Source: Coriobacteriaceae bacterium (GTDB lineage Bacteria; Actinomycetota; Coriobacteriia; Coriobacteriales; Coriobacteriaceae). From it: 43,425 nucleotides of DNA. How positions within the stretch are numbered: position 1 is the stretch's first letter; each line of letters begins with the position of its first letter. The notes beneath the pieces were generated by a model. That model had not been told where the DNA came from and searched no databases. It saw only the letters and a list, made by a program, of their open reading frames with translations. The stretch is from NCBI GenBank assembly GCA_902364975.1, contig CABJFQ010000011.1:44228-87652 (forward strand), written 5' to 3'. The translations under genes and the position numbers were made by a program. Positions 34,038-43,140 of this stretch are shown one piece after another.

Positions 34038-35833
34038 CAACTGATGAGCACCGCTTGAGTCGAAAGACTCTGAACGTCATAGCTGCCAGCGTTATTGTCA
34101 GCGCCGTCTTGTTAGGCCTGTTGTATACGGTTGGAACCCATCGCTGCCTCGAAAAAACGCTTGGGTTTGGCCAAGAAACCATGGTGTTTTTGGAGAACGC
34201 TTGCGAAAAATATGACCGCTACGAACAGGGGAGAAAAACCGAGGCGACGCACGATTTGCTCGCCGCGGTCGAATCGTTTGTGACGTTCCTGTCCTCTGAT
34301 CGCGTTGAGGTTAACGACGATCTTATCGAGCAATTTGTCCATGCCGAGAACCTTTCGGGGCTGATGGTCATGGACTCCGATGGCCATATGGCTGCCCACT
34401 ACGACATCGATGGTCGCGATCCGCTCATGTTGTGGCGAGATGAGTTGGCCTGTTCGCCGGTCGCATCGATGTATCAAGGTTCCAAAGTGACCTACTCAAC
34501 TGTCGATGAGCGCCGTGGTGTCGTTTTTGCCGTCTGTGCTGTTCCGTATGGCGACGGCGTTGCCCTGGCATACCGCTCACTTGTTTCCGATACGGCGGAC
34601 GACTATTCATATGCCATAGCCGACGTGCTTTCGAACAGTACCTTCCACCAGGGTCCCACGGTGCTTGTTATGGAGGATGCGGAGATTGTCTCATCCAACA
34701 GTGCCGATGCTGACGTGTCGCTCGCCCGACTCCTCACCAGCGTAGGAGTTGAGTGGAAAGACGACGGCCTGACGCGCATCGAATATCGAGGAGACGAATG
34801 GTATGCCGTGCGTGCGGCATATAAGGACTACCGCCTGTTTGCGCTATATCCCAAATCTGAGGTCATGTCTGACAGGATTTCATTTGTCGCCGTCGGCGTC
34901 TTGGTGTGTCTTGCGTTTTGGGTCGTGGTGCTGTTGGCTCGAAATATCGTTGACCACCGCAATTTGGTCGAAAAGGATAAACAGCTCGGCATTATCAATG
35001 CCATAAGCGCCATCTACGATTCGACCTTCCTTTTGCATCTCGACACCCTCGAGATCGAGGGGATCAATATGTCGCCGGCGATAGCGAAGATATTTGCCGA
35101 GCACAGCGAGGCATATGACTTTATGGACACGGTCTGCCGGGATATCGTGAGCCCCGAAAGCCGCGAAGCGGTTGTGGGACTCGTAGATATAAGTTCGATT
35201 CGTGAACGTATGGAGGGCGTACCGTACTTGGCTGCCGAGGTGCGAGATTGTCGAGGCGCTTGGTACTCGCTACAGGTTGTCCCCCAGCATCGCGATGAGC
35301 AAGGCCGGCTGGAGTCGGTCGTCGTGGCGACGCACAACATATCGATGGTCAAGCATGCCGAGGAGCTGTCATATCAAGACAAACTGACGGGGCTTCGCAA
35401 CCGCAACTATCTTGAATCGCGCGGAGATAGCCTGGTAAACGAGGACTTGCCCGTGAGCGTGATTATGTTGGACTGCAATTATCTCAAGCGGACCAACGAC
35501 ATCTATGGTCACGAGATGGGGGATGAACTGCTGCGACGGACGGCGTCCGTGCTGCGGCGGGTGGCTGGTGCGGATTATCTGCCGATGCGCCTTGGCGGCG
35601 ACGAGTTTTTGCTGGTTTGCCCCCATACTGACAACGAGTCTGCGCTCGGGCTGGAACAGGATCTTCGTCTCGGTCTTGCCGCGGTAAGCGATGAGGCCCT
35701 GACGGTCAGCGCATCGATTGGCGTGGCGACCGTCGAGACGGCTGGAAATACGCTGGCCGATGTATATCGTGTCGCCGACCACAATATGTATCGGGAGAAG
35801 CGCACGGTCCACGCGCAGGGTGCGGACTGCTAA
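34034..35833 (+). CDS. Membrane diguanylate cyclase with extracellular sensor and PAS-like region
   Basis: 599 residues. Membrane segments at about 13-33 and 283-303 enclose an extracellular sensor of about 250 residues. A PAS-like segment follows (about 320-435), then a GGDEF domain from about 450 with YQDKLTGLRNRNY and the active-site loop RLGGDEF (R519-F525). It should make cyclic di-GMP from two GTP. The inhibitory-site RxxD appears absent (AGAD). AAGGAGG of the upstream gene precedes the ATG. The overlap with the binding-protein gene suggests the two proteins work together. Confidence 0.9.
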   Translation: MTTDEHRLSRKTLNVIAASVIVSAVLLGLLYTVGTHRCLEKTLGFGQETMVFLENACEKYDRYEQGRKTEATHDLLAAVESFVTFLSSDRVEVNDDLIEQFVHAENLSGLMVMDSDGHMAAHYDIDGRDPLMLWRDELACSPVASMYQGSKVTYSTVDERRGVVFAVCAVPYGDGVALAYRSLVSDTADDYSYAIADVLSNSTFHQGPTVLVMEDAEIVSSNSADADVSLARLLTSVGVEWKDDGLTRIEYRGDEWYAVRAAYKDYRLFALYPKSEVMSDRISFVAVGVLVCLAFWVVVLLARNIVDHRNLVEKDKQLGIINAISAIYDSTFLLHLDTLEIEGINMSPAIAKIFAEHSEAYDFMDTVCRDIVSPESREAVVGLVDISSIRERMEGVPYLAAEVRDCRGAWYSLQVVPQHRDEQGRLESVVVATHNISMVKHAEELSYQDKLTGLRNRNYLESRGDSLVNEDLPVSVIMLDCNYLKRTNDIYGHEMGDELLRRTASVLRRVAGADYLPMRLGGDEFLLVCPHTDNESALGLEQDLRLGLAAVSDEALTVSASIGVATVETAGNTLADVYRVADHNMYREKRTVHAQGADC

Positions 35834-35946
35834 TCTTGCCCCCGCGAGTCCATGCATCGTAGGATGTTGAATCGGTGCTTGCGATAATAAGTCGGCCCAG
35901 GCGGGGATAATAGACGTCTGAAATTTCTTTCTGAGAGGGGATCTCA

Positions 35947-36210
35947 ATGATTAGTTTTGACTACAAGCCGCAGGGTGTATGCTCTCGCAATATTCACCTC
36001 AATCTCTCTGACGATGGCAGCAAGGTGCTGGGCGTTGAGTTTACCGGCGGCTGCGATGGCAACCTCAAGGCCATCTCCAAACTGGTCGAGGGCGCTCCTG
36101 CCGACCGTGTGATCGAGGTTCTTGCCGGCAATACCTGCGGCATGAAGAAGACCTCTTGCGCCGATCAGCTTACGCGCGCTATCGAGGCCGCTCGCGCCGA
36201 GATCGCCTAA
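35947..36210 (+). CDS. TSCPD-domain protein (TIGR03905-like)
   Basis: 87 residues with the small-domain pattern VEFTGGCDGNLKAI and the motif TSCADQL near the C-terminus (TSCPD type). Cysteines at the GGC, NTCG and TSC positions could bind metal. Function of stand-alone TSCPD proteins is not established; the domain also occurs at the end of some B12-dependent ribonucleotide reductases. GAGGGG lies upstream of the ATG. Its stop codon shares a base with the next start. Confidence 0.85.
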   Translation: MISFDYKPQGVCSRNIHLNLSDDGSKVLGVEFTGGCDGNLKAISKLVEGAPADRVIEVLAGNTCGMKKTSCADQLTRAIEAARAEIA

Positions 36211-37421
36211 TGGGTATCGCCGACCACATCAAGAACGGAATATCGCGCCGCGGCTTTGTGCTCGGTGGAGCTGCCGCGGGCGCTGCCACGGTGCTTGCCG
36301 GATGTTCGAAAAAAACAGGCACCAGTGATGATGCCGCTGGCGAGCCGCAGGTTATCAAGGACGATTCGAAGATTGTCTCGATCACTGATGAGTACGAGGC
36401 AGTTGACATCGATCTTGAGCCGGCGGCATCGTGGACGCTGCCGCTGGGCACGTTGCTGTACTACTGCGATGGTGACTATGCTGCGGCAATGATGGCGCCC
36501 GCATCGGCACTGCACGCCAACACGCTCGGCGTGCTCAACCTGGGCGATGGCTCGCTTACCACATTAATTGAGAATCCTATCGAGGGCACGGGATATGCTT
36601 TTTACGATGTCCGTGCCGGCGACGGCGTGTTTGCGTGGGTTGAGATGAACTTTGCCAGTTCATCGTGGAAGCTCTACGCTCAAAATCTGTCGGGCGCTTC
36701 GCTCTCTGGCGACGTGGTTGAGCTCGATCGAGGTGGCAAGGACTACGATCCGCCACTGTTTACGGCGTTCGGGTCATCAGCCATCTGGTATAAAATGCCT
36801 TCGGCAGGCGGCAATAAAACGAGTAGTGATTCGTTTTGCTATCGTCGCTCGCTTGATGAATCCAAGGCCGAGACAATTTGGAAATCGACGGGCCGCTTTG
36901 CGTCGGCCCCGCGCGTGAGCGACGGCATTTTGACCATCTCGCCGCGTGTCCGCAACGACGAGGGCGTCTACTACGGCATAACGGCAATCGATCTGACCGA
37001 TGGCAACAACACCAAACGTGCCAAGCTAGTCCTTCCCTCGTCAGTCTCGCCTTTCGAGGCCGTATATATGGGCGATACCTTCGTGTTTTCTATCGAGGCG
37101 ACCTATAGTGGCGTGGGCAGCCTGGGCAACATGGGCACGTATATCGGTAATGAGGGAGGGCCATACCTCTTCCTGTCCCGCGAGCCACTCGCATGTGCTG
37201 CCGGCAAGAAGAATAAATATCTCGTTAAGGTACAGGCATCGCATTTTCTCATCGACACCTCTGCCAAGACCTATGGCTCGCTACTGTCGCCCGACCGCGC
37301 TTTGGAATATGGCGATTATCCAGCTACGGCGGGAAAATCGGACTCATTTCTTACGTACGCCACGGTGCGCAACAGCCAGGGTATACCCGAGACGGTCACC
37401 GCACGCCTATTCTCTCTTTAA
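36210..37421 (+). CDS. Tat-exported lipoprotein of unknown function
   Basis: 403 residues. The N-terminus has a twin-arginine motif SRRGFV (12-17) and a lipobox LAGC with C32, so it is likely exported folded by Tat and lipid-anchored. The mature part repeats short beta-rich motifs (for example GDGSLTTLIENP, FYDVRAGDGVFAWVEM, IWYKMPSAGG), suggesting a beta-propeller, but I recognise no family. The ATG overlaps the TAA of the previous gene by one base, so translation is coupled. Confidence 0.8.
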   Translation: MGIADHIKNGISRRGFVLGGAAAGAATVLAGCSKKTGTSDDAAGEPQVIKDDSKIVSITDEYEAVDIDLEPAASWTLPLGTLLYYCDGDYAAAMMAPASALHANTLGVLNLGDGSLTTLIENPIEGTGYAFYDVRAGDGVFAWVEMNFASSSWKLYAQNLSGASLSGDVVELDRGGKDYDPPLFTAFGSSAIWYKMPSAGGNKTSSDSFCYRRSLDESKAETIWKSTGRFASAPRVSDGILTISPRVRNDEGVYYGITAIDLTDGNNTKRAKLVLPSSVSPFEAVYMGDTFVFSIEATYSGVGSLGNMGTYIGNEGGPYLFLSREPLACAAGKKNKYLVKVQASHFLIDTSAKTYGSLLSPDRALEYGDYPATAGKSDSFLTYATVRNSQGIPETVTARLFSL

Positions 37422-37480
37422 GCTTAGAGGGGTTAAAAAGGCGCCAACAGGGGAATAAACGCGTTGTAATTGTGAGTACC

Positions 37481-37519
37481 GCCCGCCGAGCTGCCGCGTC
37501 ATAGTGGCATCCGGCGGGC
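37481..37519 (+). terminator. Weak hairpin before the two-component operon
   Basis: Perfect 8-bp stem GCCCGCCG (37481-37488) with CGGCGGGC (37512-37519), but no T-run. It may be a weak terminator for the lipoprotein gene or a leader structure. Confidence 0.35.
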
Positions 37520-37574
37520 TCAGGTGCGTTAAAATGGGCTTGTTCTTAGCTGATTGAGACAGGGGGGCCGTGTT

Positions 37575-38297
37575 ATGGCTTCAGATGCAAAAAAGATTCT
37601 GCTGGTCGAGGATGAGAAGGCAATCCGTGACGCCGTCGCTGCCTATCTCGAGCGCGAAGGCTACTGGGTTGTGGGTGTCGGCGACGGCCAGTCCGCGATC
37701 GAGGAGTTCGAGAAGCATCAGTTCGACCTGGTCGTGCTCGACCTTATGCTCCCCAAGATCCCCGGCGAGCGCGTTTGCCGCACCATTCGCGATACCTCGG
37801 ATGTCCCCATCATCATGCTGACTGCCAAGGGCGAGATCGAGGACCGTATTATCGGTCTTGAGCTCGGCGCCGACGACTATCTGATTAAGCCGTTCTCGCC
37901 GCGCGAGCTTGTCGCGCGCGTTCGCGCTTTGTTCCGCCGTGCCCATCAGGCCGACGAGCCAGCCGTCGAGGTACTCGACTTCGGCGATCTGGTCATCGAT
38001 ATCTCGGGCCACAAGATCTTGGTCGAGGGCAAGGAAGTCGATCTGACGGCTTCCGAGTTCAAGCTGCTCACCACGCTTGCTCGTCATCCCGGCCGTGTCT
38101 ACAACCGTATGGAGCTGGTCGAGAAGGTGCTTGGGTACGACTTTGAGGGCTATGAGCGCACCATCGATAGCCACGTGAAGAACCTTCGCGCCAAGCTGGG
38201 CGATGATCCCAAGAAGCCCAAGTGGCTCTACACCGTTCATGGTGTCGGCTATCGCTTCGAGGCTCCGGCCAAGACCGATAAGTCGGACGAGAAATAG
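37575..38297 (+). CDS. OmpR/PhoB-family response regulator
   Basis: 240 residues. Receiver domain with acidic pocket E12/D13, phosphoacceptor D56, T83 and K105. The C-terminal winged helix is of OmpR type (LTASEFKLLTTLARHPGRVYN, then VHGVGYRFE). The ATG at 37575 has AGGGGGG seven bases upstream. The kinase follows 11 bases after the stop. The regulated genes cannot be told from the sequence. Confidence 0.95.
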   Translation: MASDAKKILLVEDEKAIRDAVAAYLEREGYWVVGVGDGQSAIEEFEKHQFDLVVLDLMLPKIPGERVCRTIRDTSDVPIIMLTAKGEIEDRIIGLELGADDYLIKPFSPRELVARVRALFRRAHQADEPAVEVLDFGDLVIDISGHKILVEGKEVDLTASEFKLLTTLARHPGRVYNRMELVEKVLGYDFEGYERTIDSHVKNLRAKLGDDPKKPKWLYTVHGVGYRFEAPAKTDKSDEK

Positions 38298-38308
38298 GGA
38301 AATCACAT

Positions 38309-39874
38309 ATGACACCTGCGCGCTTTGAAATCGGACAAAAGCACAAGCAGGAGAGCGAGGCGGGTTCCAAGGCTAGTTGGAACACGCCTCGCTCCGATTC
38401 AAGGCCAACGATGAGCTATCCCTCGCGCATGGCACTTGCTTTTGCTCTGACATCGCTCATGACGGTATTGGTGCTGGTGGGCGTGGTCTCTGTTGTGTGG
38501 GGCACGGTCTTTTCGGATTACACGCGCTCCAATATCGTCGAAATCGCAAATTCCGCTGCCGAAAAGCTTGCGACGTCGTATGAGGAAAACGGCAATTGGA
38601 CTGCGGGCGAGCTACGTACGGTCGCGACATCGAGTTTGGTGTCCGACGATTTGGGTATGCAGGTCGTCAACAAGAAAGGCGTTGTCGTTTATGACGACTC
38701 ATGGCCTTCGGCAAGCGCGACCGCCGATGTGCGCGAGAACGAATCGCCGTCGAGCAGCTCGAGCGGGAAAAAAGCATCGCATAGTCCGGTCTCGTCGGCT
38801 CCCACCGGCTCCGATAGCGTTGCAAACGTCGAAATCATAACGTCTTCCGGCGAGCATGTCGGACAAGTAAAGCTGTGGGCCATCGGCTCCGATGCCTTGC
38901 TCACCAAGGCAGATTCTGCGTTTAGGGAGAAGACCTTTAACGCCATGGCCCTTGCTGCGGTTGTTGCAGTTTGCATTTCGGTCGTTATCGGATCACTCGT
39001 GTCGCGCATACTCACCAAGCCGATTCACCGTATTACCAGCACGGCCAAGCAAATTCGCGATGGCGATCTGTCTGCTCGTACGGGCTTGCGCGGCGATGAC
39101 GAGATCGATCAACTGGGCGAGACATTCGATGAGATGGCCACTTCGCTCGAGAAGGATATGAAACACGAGAAACGTTTGACCTCGGACGTGGCTCACGAAC
39201 TTCGCACGCCGCTTATGGCCATGCTCGCAACGGTCGAGGCCATGCAGGATGGCGTATATCCTACCGACGATGAGCACTTGGAGACTGTTGCTTCCGAGAC
39301 GCGTCGCCTGGCTCGTCTGGTGCAGCAGATGCTCGACCTGTCGCGCATGGAAAACAGCACGGCTCCGCTCAACCTTGAGCCGGTGGACATGGTTCCTTTC
39401 GTGCGTTCCATCGTCAATGCCCAGGAGCGCCTTTTTGTCGACCGCGATCTGCGCTTGCGCTTTGCTGACGAGACCCAAGGTCACGACGATGTCGTCGAAG
39501 CCGATCCCGACATGATCACACAATGCGTCATCAATCTCATGAGCAACGCCATGCGCTACACCCCCGAGGGCGGTTGGGTCGTGGTGTCGGTGCTCAGTGA
39601 CCGCAAACACGTCAGCATCGCCGTTTCTGATACCGGCATCGGTATTGCCAAGGATGACTTGTCGCGCATCTTCGGCCGTTTTTGGCGCGCCGATGCCAGC
39701 CGTGCCCGTGAGGCGGGCGGTCTGGGCGTGGGCCTCGCCGTGACTAAACAGATCGTCGAGCGCCATCACGGCTACATATCCGTGGAGTCGGAGCTTGGAA
39801 AGGGTACGACTTTTACGATTCATCTGCCTCGCGAGCACACGGCGGACGCGGCATCTACTACAATGGAGCACTAG
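38309..39874 (+). CDS. Membrane sensor histidine kinase
   Basis: 521 residues. Membrane segments lie near 40-62 and 211-233, with an extracellular loop of about 150 residues that is Ser-rich around 150-170. A HAMP linker and the H-box SDVAHELRTPLMAM (phosphorylated H296) follow. The ATPase shows N-box MSNAMRYTPEGG, G1 DTGIGI and G2 GGLGVGLAV. It is the cognate partner of the regulator immediately upstream. The signal is unknown. Confidence 0.95.
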   Translation: MTPARFEIGQKHKQESEAGSKASWNTPRSDSRPTMSYPSRMALAFALTSLMTVLVLVGVVSVVWGTVFSDYTRSNIVEIANSAAEKLATSYEENGNWTAGELRTVATSSLVSDDLGMQVVNKKGVVVYDDSWPSASATADVRENESPSSSSSGKKASHSPVSSAPTGSDSVANVEIITSSGEHVGQVKLWAIGSDALLTKADSAFREKTFNAMALAAVVAVCISVVIGSLVSRILTKPIHRITSTAKQIRDGDLSARTGLRGDDEIDQLGETFDEMATSLEKDMKHEKRLTSDVAHELRTPLMAMLATVEAMQDGVYPTDDEHLETVASETRRLARLVQQMLDLSRMENSTAPLNLEPVDMVPFVRSIVNAQERLFVDRDLRLRFADETQGHDDVVEADPDMITQCVINLMSNAMRYTPEGGWVVVSVLSDRKHVSIAVSDTGIGIAKDDLSRIFGRFWRADASRAREAGGLGVGLAVTKQIVERHHGYISVESELGKGTTFTIHLPREHTADAASTTMEH

Positions 39875-39983
39875 CTTTTCGCTATTCGGTGAAGGAGGGG
39901 TTTCGTCCCTGCCGCTCCGAGTTTGCGAAAACGTGCGGGAAAGAACCCGCATTACTGTCGTATTTTGGTAAGGAGTGACTCAC

Positions 39984-40871
39984 GTGACAACGATGGAGCG
40001 TCGTCCGGATTCCCGTGGCAAGGTTCGTGATATCTACGATGCCGGTGAAAACCTGCTGATGGTCGCCACCGACCGCATTTCTGCGTTCGACTTCATTCTT
40101 CCCGACGAGATTCCGTTTAAGGGAGAGGTGCTCAACCGCATCTCGGCATTCTGGTTCGATAAGTTTGCCGACATCGTTCCCAACCACCTCGTTTCCATCG
40201 ACCCGGCGGATTTCCCTGAGGAGTTTGCTGAGTATCGTGACTACCTCGCCGGCCGCGCCATGCTGGTTAAGAAGGCCCAGACGATTCCTATCGAGTGCAT
40301 CGTCCGCGGCTATCTGACCGGTTCGGGCAAGAAGACCTACGACGAGAACGGCACCGTCTGCGGCATCCAGCTGCCTGAGGGCCTGACCGAGGCTTCCAAG
40401 CTTCCCGAGCCGCTGTTTACGCCGTCCACGAAGGCCGAGATCGGTGACCACGACGAGAACATCTCGTTCGAGCGTTGCTGCGAGATCGTGGGCGAGGACA
40501 TCGCCACGCAGATTCGCGACCTTTCCCTCAAGATCTACAAGGCTGCCGCCGAGTATGCAGCGACCCGTGGCATCATCATTGCCGACACCAAGTTCGAGTT
40601 TGGTGTCATCGATGGCAAGGTCACGCTGATCGACGAGTGCCTCACGCCCGACTCCAGCCGTTTCTGGCCTGCCGCCAGCTACGAGGAGGGCAAGATTCAG
40701 CCCAGCTACGACAAGCAATTCGTCCGCAATTGGCTCAAAGCCAACTGGGATATGACGGGGGAGACCCCGCACCTGCCCGCCGAGGTCATCGATGGCACGT
40801 CCGAGCGCTATCGCGAGGCCTTCCAGATCATCACGGGCTCCCAGTTCACAAGCATGAAGGAGAACGCATAA
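39984..40871 (+). CDS. purC: Phosphoribosylaminoimidazole-succinocarboxamide synthase
   Basis: 295 residues. The family start SRGKVRDIYDAGENLLMVAT is followed by TDRISAFDFILPDEIPFKG and IECIVRGYLTGSG. The ADP-forming ligase joins CAIR and aspartate to give SAICAR, the substrate of PurB. I choose the GTG at 39984, eight bases after AAGGAG; the GTG at 39975 overlaps that site and an ATG at 39993 is possible. A small hairpin (GTGCGGG...CCCGCAT, about 39934-39951) lies in the leader; no known riboswitch is evident. Confidence 0.97.
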   Translation: MTTMERRPDSRGKVRDIYDAGENLLMVATDRISAFDFILPDEIPFKGEVLNRISAFWFDKFADIVPNHLVSIDPADFPEEFAEYRDYLAGRAMLVKKAQTIPIECIVRGYLTGSGKKTYDENGTVCGIQLPEGLTEASKLPEPLFTPSTKAEIGDHDENISFERCCEIVGEDIATQIRDLSLKIYKAAAEYAATRGIIIADTKFEFGVIDGKVTLIDECLTPDSSRFWPAASYEEGKIQPSYDKQFVRNWLKANWDMTGETPHLPAEVIDGTSERYREAFQIITGSQFTSMKENA

Positions 40872-41447
40872 GTGAGTACCCGTAGCGCCACGAACAAGCG
40901 CACGCAATCCCACGAGGTTACCGGGGTTGCGCGCAAGTCCGCCGCATCCGCCAAGCCCGCCCGTCAGGCAGCGAGCTCTGTCCGCGTCGTGCCGGCTTCG
41001 TCTAAGGCACGCCGCAAAGAGCTCGAGAAGGGCGAGAACCTCGAGGGCCTCTCTAAAGAGGAGAAGCGCGCCCGCAAGGCTAAGCAGCGCGCCAAGGAGG
41101 ATCGCATCTACACGGTGTCGAATATCCTTCTCAAGCAGGATGAGGACTACACCAAGCGCCGCCGCATCTGGTGGGCCGTGCTCACTATCGGCATGGTGCT
41201 CGTCGTGGCCATTTGGGCTTCGCTGTACTTCGCTCCCGCTGGCATGGTGTCCAGCCCTGTCCAGATGGTCGGCATCGTTTTGTCCTACGTCGTCATTTTG
41301 GGTGACTTCATCTACGACTTCGTTCGTATTCGTCCCCTGCGCAACATGTACCGCACGCAGGCCGAGGGCATGTCCGAGAACAAGCTCAACGCCCTTATCG
41401 AGCGCTCGGCTGCCGAGGAGGACAAGAAGGACTCCAAGAAGAAGTAG
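40872..41447 (+). CDS. Two-pass membrane protein with basic N-terminal tail
   Basis: 191 residues. The first 100 are rich in K, R, A and E, predicted cytoplasmic and partly helical. Two membrane segments follow (about 102-123 and 132-150), then a charged tail ending in DSKKK. The GTG start immediately follows the purC stop, so the two are co-transcribed. I recognise no specific family and the link to purines may be only positional. Confidence 0.8.
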   Translation: MSTRSATNKRTQSHEVTGVARKSAASAKPARQAASSVRVVPASSKARRKELEKGENLEGLSKEEKRARKAKQRAKEDRIYTVSNILLKQDEDYTKRRRIWWAVLTIGMVLVVAIWASLYFAPAGMVSSPVQMVGIVLSYVVILGDFIYDFVRIRPLRNMYRTQAEGMSENKLNALIERSAAEEDKKDSKKK

Positions 41448-41477
41448 CGTTTGCATGCATACTTATCGCTAAGATAT

Positions 41478-41508
41478 AAGGCGCGTCGTTTTTGCGGCGC
41501 GCCTTTTT
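41478..41508 (+). terminator. Terminator after purC operon
   Basis: 11-bp stem (41478-41488 with 41495-41505, one G-U pair) followed by five T residues. Confidence 0.93.
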
Positions 41509-41536
41509 ACTGTTCTATAGATAGATGGAGTGGCAC

Positions 41537-42817
41537 ATGATTCGAGCTGCCCTGACGGGCGAAGAGGCTCTGGAGGGCATGAAGGCCCTAGAGCCCAAGA
41601 TAAAAAACTATGCGCGCCTGGTTGTCCGCAAGGGCGTAAACGTCAAGCCCGGCCAGGAGGTTGTCGTTCAGTCTCCGGTCGAGTGCGCGCCGTTTGCGCG
41701 CGTGGTGGTCGCGGAGGCCTATGCCTCCGGTGCCGGTCACGTGACGGTTATTTGGGCCGATGACGCCGTGACGAGGCTCACGTACGAGCATGTCGAGAAA
41801 AGCTATTTTGAGCAGACGCCCGAGTGGAAGCGCCTGCAGCTTGATTCACTGGCCCAGGATGGTGCCTGCTTTATCTTTATCGAGGGTGCGGACCCTGCCG
41901 CTCTTAAGGGCATCGATCCCGCTAAGCCTGCTGCAGCTTCTAAGGCAAGGAACACGCAGTGCAAGGTCTTCCGCCGCGGACTGGACTACAACATCAACCC
42001 GTGGTGCATCGCCGGCGCGCCGGTCGTTGCTTGGGCGCGCGAGGTGTTCCCGGGAGACGCCGATGAGGTTGCAATCTATAAGCTGTGGAATGCGATTCTG
42101 CACACCGCTCGCGCCGATGGCCAGGACCCGGAGAGCGACTGGGAACTCCATGACGCCGCATTCGAAAAGAACCTGCGTTTCCTGAACGACAATCGTTTCG
42201 ACTACCTGCATTACACCTCGGCAAATGGAACCGATCTGACGATTGGCATGACGAAAGGTCACGAGTGGGCCGGCGGCAAGGGCAAGACGCCCGATGGGCA
42301 CCCCTTCTTCCCCAACATTCCCACCGAGGAAGTCTTCACCTCGCCTGATCGTATGCGTGCCGACGGTATCGTGTATTCGGCTATGCCGCTCATTCACCAC
42401 GGTAACAAGGTTGACGATTTTTGGATTAAGTTCGAGGCGGGCCGCGTAGTGGACTACGATGCCCGCGTGGGTAAGGCGACGCTTGCGAGCATTATTGACA
42501 CCGATGAAGGTGCCGCTCATCTGGGTGAGGTCGCGCTTATCTCCAAGAACACGCCGATCCGTGAAAGTGGCGTTCTATTCTATGACACGCTCTATGATGA
42601 GAACGCTAGCTGCCATCTCGCGCTGGGTGTCGGTTTCCCCGAATGCATCGAGGGTGGGTATGACATGTCCAAGGAGGAGCTCCTGGAGCATGGCGTAAAC
42701 GTCTCGAGCACGCACGTCGATTTTATGATCGGCACGGACGATATCGATATTACGGGCATTACGCCTGATGGACGTGAAGTTGTGATTTTCCAGAACGGCC
42801 AATGGAGTTGGGAATAG
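41537..42817 (+). CDS. M29-family aminopeptidase
   Basis: 426 residues from the ATG at 41537, with GGAG six bases upstream; an in-frame ATG at 41525 lies before that site. It matches the AmpS/PepS/aminopeptidase T family: FPNIPTEEVFTSPD, RESGVLFYDTLYDENASCHLALG and STHVDFMIGT together provide the Glu, His and Asp metal ligands. It is a cytosolic metallo-aminopeptidase, probably of broad specificity. There is no terminator before tRNA-Lys, so read-through is possible. Confidence 0.93.
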   Translation: MIRAALTGEEALEGMKALEPKIKNYARLVVRKGVNVKPGQEVVVQSPVECAPFARVVVAEAYASGAGHVTVIWADDAVTRLTYEHVEKSYFEQTPEWKRLQLDSLAQDGACFIFIEGADPAALKGIDPAKPAAASKARNTQCKVFRRGLDYNINPWCIAGAPVVAWAREVFPGDADEVAIYKLWNAILHTARADGQDPESDWELHDAAFEKNLRFLNDNRFDYLHYTSANGTDLTIGMTKGHEWAGGKGKTPDGHPFFPNIPTEEVFTSPDRMRADGIVYSAMPLIHHGNKVDDFWIKFEAGRVVDYDARVGKATLASIIDTDEGAAHLGEVALISKNTPIRESGVLFYDTLYDENASCHLALGVGFPECIEGGYDMSKEELLEHGVNVSSTHVDFMIGTDDIDITGITPDGREVVIFQNGQWSWE

Positions 42818-42836
42818 TCCCAGACCGTGGTACAAT
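42808..42836 (+). promoter_or_regulatory. Promoter of tRNA-Lys
   Basis: -35 TTGGGA (42808-42813), 17-nt spacer, -10 TACAAT (42831-42836). The predicted start, near 42843, is three bases before the tRNA. The -35 lies within the last codons of the aminopeptidase gene. Confidence 0.7.
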
Positions 42837-42845
42837 GCCACCCGC

Positions 42846-42920
42846 GGGCCGTTAGCTCAGCTGGCAGAGCAGGGGACTTTTAATCCCAAGGTCCAGGGTT
42901 CGAACCCCTGACGGCCCACC
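42846..42920 (+). tRNA. tRNA-Lys(TTT)
   Basis: Acceptor GGGCCGT with ACGGCCC (42911-42917), anticodon loop CTTTTAA (anticodon TTT) and T arm CCAGGGTTCGAACCCCTG. The genome continues ACCCAA after the acceptor, so the final A of CCA is not encoded. A downstream copy of the tail (43081-43099) is followed by A and so does encode CCA. Confidence 0.97.
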
Positions 42921-42932
42921 CAAAGATTGTTG

Positions 42933-42963
42933 AGGCGGTCAACTTCGGTTGGCCGCCTTTTTT
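42933..42963 (+). terminator. Terminator after tRNA-Lys
   Basis: 11-bp stem (42933-42943 with 42948-42958, one G-U pair) closed by a TTCG tetraloop and followed by six T residues. Confidence 0.93.
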
Positions 42964-43111
42964 GTCGCCCTTTCATGGGTTCGAACCCGAAAGGGCGCGG
43001 AGCTGAGGAAACGCGTGAGCGTTTGCCAGTGCAGCGCGCAAGGCGCGAAAGCGCCGCAGCGGCCGCCTGCGGAGCAGGCTGAACCCCTGACGGCCCACCA
43101 TAGAATAGAAA

Positions 43112-43140
43112 AGCGACTGGCGGATGCCGGCCGCTTTTTT
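43112..43140 (+). terminator. Terminator of second tRNA-Lys repeat unit
   Basis: Ten-position stem with one mismatch and one G-U pair (43112-43121 with 43126-43135) followed by six T residues. It is a decayed counterpart of the hairpin at 42933-42963. Confidence 0.7.

Noticed and set aside
39875..39983. Purine riboswitch before purC
   Set aside because: Only a short hairpin is present; the three-way junction and conserved loops of the purine aptamer are not seen.
39882..41456. 524-residue minus-strand frame opposite purC and its neighbour
   Set aside because: It spans two certain genes and an intergenic gap on the other strand and has shadow-frame composition.
42977..42988. A second tRNA gene around GGGTTCGAACCC
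   Set aside because: Only the palindromic T-arm-like core is present; no acceptor, D arm or anticodon arm can be folded around it on either strand.
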